Positions 1 to 6,624 of a stretch of 15,871 bases of DNA are shown piece by piece. Where the stretch lies: contig JAUYEO010000068.1 in NCBI GenBank assembly GCA_030689795.1, positions 1 to 15,871 on the forward strand. Reading direction: 5' to 3'. Both the position numbers and the translations under genes were made by a program. The notes under the pieces are model-generated. The model had not been told where the DNA came from, made no database searches, and saw only the letters and a list, made by a program, of their open reading frames with translations. Each line of letters begins with the position of its first letter. Position 1 is the first letter of the stretch. Source of the stretch: Desulfobacterales bacterium (GTDB lineage Bacteria > Desulfobacterota > Desulfobacteria > Desulfobacterales > RPRI01).

Positions 1-47
1 AAAGTAAAAAGCTACTTATGCAAGGCGCGCGAATCTTGTGGAATGAA

Positions 48-65
48 GCGTACTTTTTGGTACGC
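48..65. repeat. Small inverted repeat left of rlmE
   Basis: GCGTAC at 48-53 and GTACGC at 60-65 form a perfect 6-bp stem around a 6-nt T-rich loop. No T-run follows on the + strand, so it is not a convincing terminator. It lies in the gene-free left edge of the window and is probably part of the repeat-derived DNA that continues to position 120. Confidence 0.4.
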
Positions 66-101
66 TGCAATGACGAAAGATGAAGCGCAACACAGCAGAA
101 T

Positions 102-120
102 GACTTTTTACGAAGCCGTC
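102..120 (+). repeat. Dispersed 20-bp repeat module, copy A
   Basis: The sequence GACTTTTTACGAAGCCGTC matches four other intergenic places in this window (6507-6525 inverted, 8478-8495, 14838-14859, 15071-15092). This copy ends 31 bp before the chosen rlmE start. It is followed by TCTTGAC, which resembles one arm of the hairpins near the copies at 8478 and 14838. It has no coding sense. Confidence 0.7.
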
Positions 121-151
121 ATCTTTCTTGACTTGGAAAACACTTAAGTAT

Positions 152-778
152 ATGAAAAGTCCATCTCCGAAAGCAAACAAATGGGAAGATCATTATTCCC
201 GCCTGGCAAGAAAGGAAAATTTTCCCGCAAGGTCGGTTTACAAGTTACAGGAGATTCAGAAGAAGTTCAGGCTTATAAAAAAGGGAGACAAGGTTCTTGA
301 TCTCGGATGCTCCCCCGGTTCATGGACTTTATACGCTTCGGATCTGGCCGGTGAAAAAGGGACGATTACAGGAATCGATCTCAAAAAGGTTGAAATTAAG
401 ATGCCGTCCAATGTCAGGATTTATAACTGCGACATCCTTGAAATTGATGATGAACTGCTCTCTTCAATAGGAAGAGATTTTAATGTTGTAATAAGCGATA
501 TGGCGCCTTCCACCTCGGGAAACAAGGCTTCGGATGCGGTAAGATCATTTGATTTATGCGTTGCAGCTTTTAACATCGCAAAGACGCTTCTTGTGCCCGG
601 AGGTTCATTTTTGTGCAAAATTTTTCAGGGTGAGGATTTTAAGAAATTTTCAGAAATGGTCAGGGCTGCATTTAACACTCAGAAAATTTTCAAACCTCAA
701 AGCAGCAGGAAAGCCAGCAGAGAGATATATATAGTTGGATTAGGATTCAAGGATTCGAGGGTTCGAGGATTCGAGTGA
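152..778 (+). CDS. rlmE: 23S rRNA (uridine-2'-O)-methyltransferase RlmE (RrmJ/FtsJ family)
   Basis: SAM-dependent enzyme that 2'-O-methylates a uridine in the A loop of 23S rRNA during late 50S assembly. From the ATG at 152 the protein has 208 residues, close to the E. coli enzyme. The Rossmann SAM motif DLGCSPGSW is at residues 50-58, and the family K-D-K-E tetrad is visible: K31 (RSVYKL), D116 (ISDMAP), K156 (FLCKIF) and E191 (SREIYI). An upstream in-frame TTG at 128 would add 8 residues, but it lies next to a dispersed repeat, so the ATG is preferred. No strong ribosome binding site is visible. The last codons (after GLG) are encoded by an 8-bp tandem repeat and are not part of the family core. 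yebC follows 72 bp downstream. Confidence 0.93.
   Translation: MKSPSPKANKWEDHYSRLARKENFPARSVYKLQEIQKKFRLIKKGDKVLDLGCSPGSWTLYASDLAGEKGTITGIDLKKVEIKMPSNVRIYNCDILEIDDELLSSIGRDFNVVISDMAPSTSGNKASDAVRSFDLCVAAFNIAKTLLVPGGSFLCKIFQGEDFKKFSEMVRAAFNTQKIFKPQSSRKASREIYIVGLGFKDSRVRGFE
743..774 (+). repeat. 8-bp tandem repeat (4 units) forming the 3' end of rlmE
   Basis: Four consecutive units, GGATTCAA, GGATTCGA, GGGTTCGA and GGATTCGA, occupy 743-774 and are followed by G and the TGA stop. The unit length is not a multiple of three, so each unit is read in a different phase. Together they encode the final residues of RlmE (FKDSRVRGFE), beyond the conserved fold. Confidence 0.85.
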
Positions 779-850
779 CAGCAACAGCCCATGTAGCTAT
801 ATTGGTATTAATAGTCTTTCAGTACTTATAAGAGGTATTAGGAGGTTATT

Positions 851-1591
851 ATGTCAGGTCACAGCAAGTGGTCTTCCATAAAGCATAAAAAGGGTGCGGC
901 AGATGCAAAGCGCGGCAAGATATTCACCAAGCTCATAAAGGAAATTACGGTTGCAGCAAGAATGGGAGGCGGAGGAGATCAGACATCGAACCCGAGGCTC
1001 AGGGCGGCGGTGCTTGCGGCAAAAGCCGAAAACATGCCGAAGGATAACATCGAAAGGGCCATAAAAAAAGGAACGGGCGAGCTTGAAGGGGTCAGCTACG
1101 AAGAAATTACTTACGAAGGATACGGGCCCGGAGGAGCGGCGGTTCTCGTGGAATCCTTAACGGACAACAAAAACAGGACTGTTGCCGATATACGCCATAT
1201 TTTCAGCAAAAGCGGGGGAAACCTCGGTGAAAACGGGTGCGTTGCATGGATGTTCAGCAAGAAAGGCTATATTACGGTATCAAAAGAGAATGCAGATGAA
1301 GAGGCCCTGATGGAGATTGCTCTTGAAGCGGGAGCGGAAGATGTCAGGGAGGACGACGGAGTTTTTGAAATAATTACGGGTACAAACGACTTTGAATCGG
1401 TGAAATCCGCACTGGAGAAGGCTTCAATCCCATCCCTCGAGGCGGAAATAACCATGCTTCCCCAGAATACGACTAATCTGGAAGGAAAAGACGCGGAAAA
1501 AATGATCAAGCTTATGGAAACCATTGAAGACTGCGATGATGTCCAGAAGGTTTACACAAACGCCGATATTCCGGAAGATATGGCCGGATAA
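851..1591 (+). CDS. yebC: YebC/PmpR (TACO1) family protein
   Basis: Full-length 246-residue YebC/TACO1 family member with the hallmark N-terminus MSGHSKWSSIKHKK and the internal stretch YEGYGPGGAAVLVE. Members have been described as DNA-binding regulators (PmpR) and, for TACO1 and bacterial YebC, as translation factors that relieve ribosome stalling. Which role applies here cannot be told from sequence. The start is well supported by GGAGG at 841-845, five bases before the ATG. In many bacteria yebC sits beside ruvC-ruvA-ruvB. Here those genes are absent: rlmE lies upstream, and a repeat-bearing gap and a kinase gene lie downstream. Confidence 0.95.
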   Translation: MSGHSKWSSIKHKKGAADAKRGKIFTKLIKEITVAARMGGGGDQTSNPRLRAAVLAAKAENMPKDNIERAIKKGTGELEGVSYEEITYEGYGPGGAAVLVESLTDNKNRTVADIRHIFSKSGGNLGENGCVAWMFSKKGYITVSKENADEEALMEIALEAGAEDVREDDGVFEIITGTNDFESVKSALEKASIPSLEAEITMLPQNTTNLEGKDAEKMIKLMETIEDCDDVQKVYTNADIPEDMAG

Positions 1592-1715
1592 GAACAAAAT
1601 CTTTTCCTGTTCAGGAAGTTTTGGAAGAAATTAAGGATTCATTCTGCGAGAGCATTGCAGAACCTCATCATTTTTCCCAACAATCTCAAATCCGTTCGTT
1701 GTTAATTCCAGATGG

Positions 1716-1749
1716 TTCATCAAGGTTTTTAGAAAGGATTAACAGGATG
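1716..1749 (+). repeat. Dispersed 34-bp repeat (TAGACAGGATTAAC type), copy 1
   Basis: The 34 bases starting TTCATCAAGGTTTTTAG and ending GGATTAACAGGATG match the reverse complement of 5043-5076 at 31 of 34 positions. This copy ends 11 bp before the GTG start of the next gene, so it supplies most of that gene's upstream region. The rest of the 169-bp gap after yebC contains nothing else I can name. Confidence 0.75.
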
Positions 1750-1760
1750 GGCCGGTAAAA

Positions 1761-2714
1761 GTGGAAATCGACAACTCAATCACCAGAGCGGCAGCAGAAT
1801 GGAATCTGCGGGTAACAAATATCCGCAGAGATATTCAGATTGCGGGGAGCCCGGAACGCTGTGAATTAAGATTTGTCATAGAATGCGATGACAAAGCAAC
1901 TTATCTCCTTGAAAGTGTTTTCGACACTGACATTTATAATAAGTTAAAAATAATATCCTGCCTCAATTATCTTTCCGGCAAGGGGCTCCCTGCTGTAAAT
2001 TCATATGTTTGTGATAACAAAAACGAATATATCGTCGATTGTGACGACCGGTTCTGGCAGCTTTCTCCTTATGTTGAAGGGGCGGCTTTGTGCCGGCCGG
2101 AATATGTATTTGACAAATGGCGCGGCGGAGTGATGGCCGATTTCCTGATTGAATTGAGAAAGAAGTCGAAAGAGATTCCCTGCTTTAACAGTCTCACTCC
2201 GTTTTCAGTAAAGGATTATATTTATAAACTCATATCTCAGATAAAAGCACACGATCCGGATGTACTCAGCAGAATCCGACCGGTAATAAGTTTTCTTGAA
2301 AACCGGTTTATGAAAATTCATGACAGCCTGCCCGTTTCGTTCTGTCACGGCGATTTTCATCCGCTGAACATAATATGGTCGAAAGATTCAATCAGGGCTG
2401 TAATAGACTGGGAGTTTATGGGAATCAAACCCCGGATATATGATGCGGCAAACATGGTAGGATGTATCGGCATAGAAGACCCCGAAGGACTGACCGGAGG
2501 GATGGCTTGTGATTTTATTGCAGCGTTGAAAGAAACCGGACTGATATCCGGCATAAGCCGGGAACTTTTTCCCGAATTTGTCATTGCCTTGCGCTTTGCC
2601 TGGCTTTCAGAATGGCTCCGGCATAAAGACCGCGAAATGATCGAACTTGAAACCGTGTATATGAATCTGCTCACTGATAATTCAGATATGCTGGAAAATG
2701 CCTGGAAATTATAA
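1761..2714 (+). CDS. Phosphotransferase, APH / homoserine kinase type II-like family
   Basis: Protein of 317 residues with the aminoglycoside phosphotransferase/choline kinase fold. The catalytic loop CHGDFHPLN is at residues 195-203 (D198 base, N203 metal ligand), and the metal-binding DWE is at 216-218. The N-lobe pattern around residues 60-108 (KLKIISCLNYLSGKGLPAVN, then WQLSPYVEG) resembles homoserine kinase II-like members. The substrate is not predictable: small alcohols, amino sugars and homoserine are all used in the family. The GTG start is the only early start in frame. The upstream bases come largely from a dispersed repeat, and AGGATGG at 1744-1750 is only a weak ribosome binding site. 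The gene is not clearly in an operon with yebC and is a different subgroup from the kinase at 11620. Confidence 0.8.
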   Translation: MEIDNSITRAAAEWNLRVTNIRRDIQIAGSPERCELRFVIECDDKATYLLESVFDTDIYNKLKIISCLNYLSGKGLPAVNSYVCDNKNEYIVDCDDRFWQLSPYVEGAALCRPEYVFDKWRGGVMADFLIELRKKSKEIPCFNSLTPFSVKDYIYKLISQIKAHDPDVLSRIRPVISFLENRFMKIHDSLPVSFCHGDFHPLNIIWSKDSIRAVIDWEFMGIKPRIYDAANMVGCIGIEDPEGLTGGMACDFIAALKETGLISGISRELFPEFVIALRFAWLSEWLRHKDREMIELETVYMNLLTDNSDMLENAWKL

Positions 2715-2723
2715 CGCCCAATT

Positions 2724-2752
2724 CACAGGCGCCTGCTTTTTGGCGTCCTGTG
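2724..2752. terminator. Hairpin between convergent genes
   Basis: CACAGGCGCC (2724-2733) pairs with GGCGTCCTGTG (2742-2752), with one bulged T and an 8-nt T-rich loop. It lies 10 bp after the phosphotransferase stop and 22 bp beyond the mrr stop on the other strand, so it could serve both. No long T-run follows on the + strand. Confidence 0.5.
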
Positions 2753-2773
2753 CAATTTGATGTTCGGTTTGTC

Positions 2774-3654
2774 TTATTCAAATTCTTCAAAAAATCGGTA
2801 GTCAACCGCGTAAGTTTTTATGGATTTCAAACCAAGCTCTAAAAGTTCAAACATTTCTATGAGTTTTTCACCATCAATAAGTTCGATAGGAGGCACACCA
2901 TCACGCCTTGCTTCCTTTTTTGCATCAATTGTAAATGACCCCGTCGTGAGAATAATACCCTTATCGGCTCGCCCCATCATGGCACCCCTAAAATCGCGAA
3001 GTTGTGATGCTGTGACATTACCCTGATATCTTTTACACTGGAAGAGAATATTGAAACTTACAAATGGATTTACTTGTAAAATGCCATGGCCATCAATTCC
3101 ACCATCACCGCTTTTCCCTGTTACGTTGACTTGAGCGAAACCAGATTCCCGAAGAAGCCTTTGGCAGGCAGATTCTTTCAAAGCCTGATGGAGGAAGTGC
3201 TTTTATAATATTTAAAAGTTCCTCTTTATAATCAACCGGTTCCTCTAATTTAATATTTTCAGTATCATCATCTGATTTCGATTCAGTTGGCTCACAAATC
3301 TCTTGTTTGTGGTCACTTATGCCCATCCATTGCCGACGGGTTTGATAAAGAACGACCAAATCATCTTTCGACAAATCAGTATTGAGACCTTTTTCAGTTA
3401 GGCTCCATACACCTCGTTGGGAAGAATCGATAAATCCTATTTTTACAAGGACCATCCTGGCCCAATGAATCTGGTTCTTTATTCTTGATTGACCACTTTG
3501 GAGAAGATCTTCGAGCTCATGATCAGAAATACTTAATTTTTCAATTACCAAATCCGTGACTTCTTGATGATCTTCCGGATCCTCCCAGTGATTTGAGTAC
3601 TTGAATGATAGGATTAATATATTGAAAGTGCTGAGGTAGATTTTGATTTGCCAT
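2774..3654 (-). pseudogene. mrr: Mrr-like type IV restriction endonuclease, broken by two frameshifts
   Basis: Three overlapping reading frames together make one Mrr protein. The N-terminal winged-helix (Mrr_N-like) part begins at ATG 3654 (MANQNLPQHFQY) with AAGGA six bases upstream. It shifts frame near 3562-3566, where one extra A would explain the break, then continues through ISDHELEDLLQSGQSRIKNQ and WSLTEKG. It shifts again at 3163-3170, where GGCA is tandemly duplicated. The C-terminal Mrr catalytic domain follows, with the D-QxK signature intact (GDGGIDG, then FQCKRY). Removing the 1 base and the 4 bases gives 292 codons including the stop, close to the usual Mrr length of about 300. 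Intact Mrr cleaves modified DNA. The gene looks recently inactivated, since both domains are otherwise well conserved. Confidence 0.85.
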
Positions 3655-3710
3655 TTCTGTTCCTTTTAAACCGAACATTATCAAATAAAGTAATTGCATA
3701 TTAGACAGAT

Positions 3711-3865
3711 GAGCCAATTGCAAAAGTCCCTCTCCCCTCCCTTGATGGGAGGGGATTAAGGGGAGGGTGAAAGAATAACTCATTGATAACTCTAATCTTT
3801 TACCCATCACCCTAACCCTCTCCCGCAAGTGGAGAGGGGGTTTTCGAGAGTTTTGCAATTGGCTC
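3711..3865. mobile_element. 155-bp MITE-like element with 15-bp terminal inverted repeats
   Basis: GAGCCAATTGCAAAA at 3711-3725 is perfectly inverted at 3851-3865. The tetranucleotide AGAT flanks both ends (3707-3710 and 3866-3869), as a 4-bp target-site duplication would. The interior holds two G/C-rich hairpins: CCCCTCCC/GGGAGGGG (3734-3741 with 3747-3754) and CCCTCTCC/GGAGAGGG (3816-3823 with 3831-3838). There is no transposase. The interior matches the common bacterial intergenic pattern of CCCTCTCC and CACCCTAACCC. It lies 57 bp upstream of the mrr start. Confidence 0.7.
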
Positions 3866-3869
3866 AGAT

Positions 3870-4110
3870 TATTATGTTTTTTCGCCTTATTTTTTATAAA
3901 GGAGGAAAAACACAATTACGATTAAAACAAACAACAAAATATAACAGCAAAACCGATAACCACTTAATTTTTATTATTTAAAGTATCAGAAAAGAAAATT
4001 ATGCGCCGATGCTGATGAATCAACACGGTATAAATTTAAGGGTATTTTACGGGTAAAAAACATATGCATATATGTAATGCGCCCGGCAGGACGCATGAGA
4101 ATTCTGATTT
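3870..4110. other. AT-rich gene-free stretch
   Basis: This 241-bp stretch separates the MITE-like element from the 3' end of the glycerophosphodiester phosphodiesterase gene. It is strongly AT-rich with poly-A/T tracts. I see no reading frame with a family match, no tRNA and no clear promoter, only a weak hairpin at 4077-4096. Confidence 0.6.
4077..4096 (-). terminator. Weak hairpin downstream of the phosphodiesterase gene
   Basis: ATGCG (4077-4081) pairs with CGCAT (4092-4096), with a CC/GG pair inside. It is 14 bp past the stop of the minus-strand gene. On that strand a T-run appears only about 20 bp later, so termination here is uncertain. Confidence 0.3.
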
Positions 4111-4992
4111 TTATCTCTTCCCCCGCTCTTTGCCTTCTAAGTTTTTTTTCATATATCCGGGAAGATTCGTGATAATAGACTTGGCGCCCAGCCGCTTGAA
4201 CCTTTGTGCCGTTTCAGGATCATCGACAGTCCACACATGGTATTCAAAGCCTTCGCTTTGTATCGCCTTGATGAAAGAGTCGTCAATAAGCTTGTAAGTT
4301 GAGCTGAATCCGTCTGCTCCTGTTTGTCTTAGAACATCGATCACGCCGTTTAAAGAAGGCTCTGTTTTGTCCGAGAATTTATCTTTCTTAAAATCCGATA
4401 ACCAGAATGCTTTTATACCCGGATCTTTGTTCTTAAAATTACGTATGACATCCTTATCAAAAGAGATCACAATGACCTGATTCTTTTTCAATCCCGATTT
4501 GGCCAGTTCCTCAAACAACCTTGGCAGGATTTCCGATCCGCTTTTGATTTCCATATATATTTTTTTGCCATCAGGAATGGTTGCAAACACTTCTGAAATT
4601 GTCGGAATTAAAGTTCCCTTCCATTTTTTTCCAAACCACGCCCCCACATCCAGCTTTCGCAATTCCTCCAGTGTTGTATCTTCAACAACCTTTTTCACGC
4701 CGGCGACTCTCTTTGTGTCTTTGTCATGTATGCAAACAATCGCCCCGTCTTTTGTAAGATGAAAATCACCCTCAATCGCGTCAGCACCCTGCTCCCATGC
4801 AAGCTTAAAGGCCGGTATCGTATTCTCCGGTGCCTGCTTTGAAGCACCTCTGTGTGCGACTATGACAGTATTTGGCACATCAACGGATTCTGAATCCTTA
4901 ACATTCATTCCAGTCAATCCTTCCTGTAAAGTCAGTAAGTAAAAAAGCACCGCCGGTAAAACCATTTTCCAGTCGATTATCCGCATATTCAT
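4111..4992 (-). CDS. Glycerophosphodiester phosphodiesterase, exported or membrane-anchored
   Basis: GDPD-family TIM-barrel enzyme of 293 residues that hydrolyses glycerophosphodiesters to an alcohol and sn-glycerol 3-phosphate. Visible active-site residues are H47-R48 (AHRGAS), E56-N57 (PENT), E74 and D76 (EGDFHLTKDG), H89-D90 (CIHD) and E148 with K150 (MEIK). A short basic N-terminus followed by a hydrophobic run (about residues 10-22) suggests a signal peptide or anchor and a periplasmic location. There is a second in-frame ATG two codons in. No strong ribosome binding site is seen for either start. The gene is co-oriented with the DUF362 gene, but a 147-bp gap containing a dispersed repeat separates them, so shared transcription is uncertain. 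A role in phospholipid headgroup recycling is inferred from the family. Confidence 0.9.
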   Translation of the reverse strand: MNMRIIDWKMVLPAVLFYLLTLQEGLTGMNVKDSESVDVPNTVIVAHRGASKQAPENTIPAFKLAWEQGADAIEGDFHLTKDGAIVCIHDKDTKRVAGVKKVVEDTTLEELRKLDVGAWFGKKWKGTLIPTISEVFATIPDGKKIYMEIKSGSEILPRLFEELAKSGLKKNQVIVISFDKDVIRNFKNKDPGIKAFWLSDFKKDKFSDKTEPSLNGVIDVLRQTGADGFSSTYKLIDDSFIKAIQSEGFEYHVWTVDDPETAQRFKRLGAKSIITNLPGYMKKNLEGKERGKR

Positions 4993-5042
4993 ATTTCGCT
5001 AAAAACTTATCTGAGGATTTACAGGATTTGACGGATCAACTG

Positions 5043-5076
5043 CATCCCGTTAATCCTGTCTAAAAACCTTGGTGAA
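5043..5076 (-). repeat. Dispersed 34-bp repeat, copy 2 (inverted)
   Basis: The reverse complement of this segment matches 1716-1749 with three mismatches in 34 bases. The neighbouring bases 5014-5036 (GGATTTACAGGATTTGACGG) look like a continuation of the same repeat type. It occupies the gap between the DUF362 stop and the phosphodiesterase start. Confidence 0.75.
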
Positions 5077-5139
5077 TCAATGGGTTGTGTCGAGGACACT
5101 TGCAGCAACTGTTTACCCACACAAAACAGCGAAGAGCTC

Positions 5140-6465
5140 TTATATTTTAAAAAAAGCCTCATCAAATTCGGATTTCCCGTCATACCGGCTCATAAAGAAG
5201 CCGGGAAGCTGATCTATGTTTTCAAATAACGCAGGATCAACCATGATGCCTGCCTTATGGAGAGCCTTCACGATCGATTCCGGGTTGGGGGGGCAGCCCT
5301 TGATTGCTATCATCTCCTTGATATCAGGATTCTCCTTGTTGGCCTGGTACATGCATTTTCCCAGAAGAATTGTCTTTTTCTTGCCGGGAGTCGGTTTCAT
5401 ACTTTTTCCTGTCAGGACCTCAATGCTGTTCCACGGCTCCCCTTTCCAGGCATACCTGATGGCAGACAGTATTAACCCGTTTACGCCTGAACAATAAGTA
5501 CACATGGACAGATCATACTTGCGGTAGGATACTCCCCTGATTCCCATCTTTGCAAGAGGAAGAGGCAAAGACCCGTCACCGGTTTCACTGTATTGAAAAT
5601 CATATTCATGCCGGGAGGCAACAGATTCAATTTTCTCTCCGACCACTTCAATATCTGAAAGATCACAGGGCCTCTTTCTGTTCTTTGCAGCATTCAAAAG
5701 ATGCGGAACCCCGGAACCGTCGTATCCGAGAATTTTAGCGCCGGCAAGATCGGCGGACAGCACATCGGAAGATGCCACCAAAAGATTGCTTCTGCGGATG
5801 CGTCCGTCGAAGCTTGGCCCCCGTTCATTGGTATAAATTCCATCTAGGAGAGTCAACATGGGAGGCATTTTATCGGCAAGTCTTGCCACCATAAAATTCA
5901 AGTCTTTTTCGGTGTCGGCACTGTGGCAAAGTTTGCGGGATTTAATGTCGATCATGCCTTTAAGATTTTTAATGCCCAAGCTTACAACTGTTTGATTGTG
6001 AGATTTCATAACAGGAATATCAACCACAAAATCGCTGTGCATTATGTCGGTATTAAATGAAAGAGTAATTCCATCCCCAAGATCAACCTTTTCGAAGGGT
6101 CTTTCAAAAACATTAATATACTTAACACCATACCTTTTTTTTAATTCTCTATATCCCAGGCTTTCAAAGGCATGAGCAGGGGTTGCCATATCCTTCGGGG
6201 CCATAGTGACTGTCCCTTCTCCGATAGTTATATCGTCAATGCCCCCTTCTTTTAAAAGCACAACCATGTCTTCGATGACCCTGGAAGTCGTTATTACGCC
6301 CCATTTGGGGAAATTTACAGTACGTGTCCAGAAGACAATATTCGGTTTTATGAAAACCTTTGCCCTTGAAGGAAGATGATCAAGGCCATGTGAAAGCTCA
6401 ACGGCTTTCCTCACGGATTCATATGGTTTTTCATATTTTACAACAGCCACTACCGATTTTTTCAT
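5140..6465 (-). CDS. DUF362 protein with NuoB/hydrogenase-like C-terminal cysteine set
   Basis: Protein of 441 residues. The N-terminal two-thirds (about 1-300) is a DUF362 domain: the FIKPNIV stretch, the VDIPVMKSHNQTVVSLGIKN core, and the later LLDGIYTNERGP. The biochemical role of DUF362 is unsettled, though members are often fused to iron-sulfur domains. The C-terminus carries C322-x2-C325, C371 (in GKC) and C391 (in KGCPPNPESIVKAL). Spacing and context resemble the [4Fe-4S] ligands of NuoB and [NiFe]-hydrogenase small subunits rather than a ferredoxin CxxCxxCxxxCP motif. A cluster at this site is inferred. The start is supported by GAGGAG nine to fourteen bases upstream. It follows etfB-etfA on the same strand after a repeat-bearing gap of 159 bp, which suggests but does not prove a redox link with ETF. 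Confidence 0.82.
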   Translation of the reverse strand: MKKSVVAVVKYEKPYESVRKAVELSHGLDHLPSRAKVFIKPNIVFWTRTVNFPKWGVITTSRVIEDMVVLLKEGGIDDITIGEGTVTMAPKDMATPAHAFESLGYRELKKRYGVKYINVFERPFEKVDLGDGITLSFNTDIMHSDFVVDIPVMKSHNQTVVSLGIKNLKGMIDIKSRKLCHSADTEKDLNFMVARLADKMPPMLTLLDGIYTNERGPSFDGRIRRSNLLVASSDVLSADLAGAKILGYDGSGVPHLLNAAKNRKRPCDLSDIEVVGEKIESVASRHEYDFQYSETGDGSLPLPLAKMGIRGVSYRKYDLSMCTYCSGVNGLILSAIRYAWKGEPWNSIEVLTGKSMKPTPGKKKTILLGKCMYQANKENPDIKEMIAIKGCPPNPESIVKALHKAGIMVDPALFENIDQLPGFFMSRYDGKSEFDEAFFKI

Positions 6466-6506
6466 ATAATCATTCTCCTCTGATATTTACTCAACAATTC
6501 AAATCT

Positions 6507-6618
6507 GATGAACTCGTAAAAAGTCAGTTTTTGCCACTAAGACACAAAGGCACGAAGAAATGTCTATTGAAAACATTCAGGTTTTTCTTTGTGTCCCCCG
6601 TGATCTTTGTGTGAGAAT
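6507..6618 (-). repeat. Dispersed repeat module, copy B (inverted), with CACAAAG/CACGAAG arms
   Basis: GATGAACTCGTAAAAAGTC at 6507-6525 is the reverse complement of a diverged copy of the 20-bp module. Next to it are degenerate inverted arms, CACAAAGGCACGAAGAAA (about 6543-6560) and TTTCTTTGTGTC with CTTTGTGTG (about 6585-6613). This is the same arrangement as the better-preserved copy at 15001-15092. It fills most of the gap between the etfA stop and the DUF362 start. Confidence 0.65.
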
Positions 6619-6624
6619 TATTTT

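Noticed and set aside
3163..3170. Programmed frameshifting in mrr
   Set aside because: TGCCTGCC is a tandem duplication, not a slippery heptamer, and a second unrelated shift lies upstream. Decay explains both better.
3541..3915. A 124-codon minus-strand reading frame starting at 3915
   Set aside because: Its first half is the MITE-like element read through by chance. Only the part from ATG 3654 belongs to a real protein, the N-terminus of mrr.
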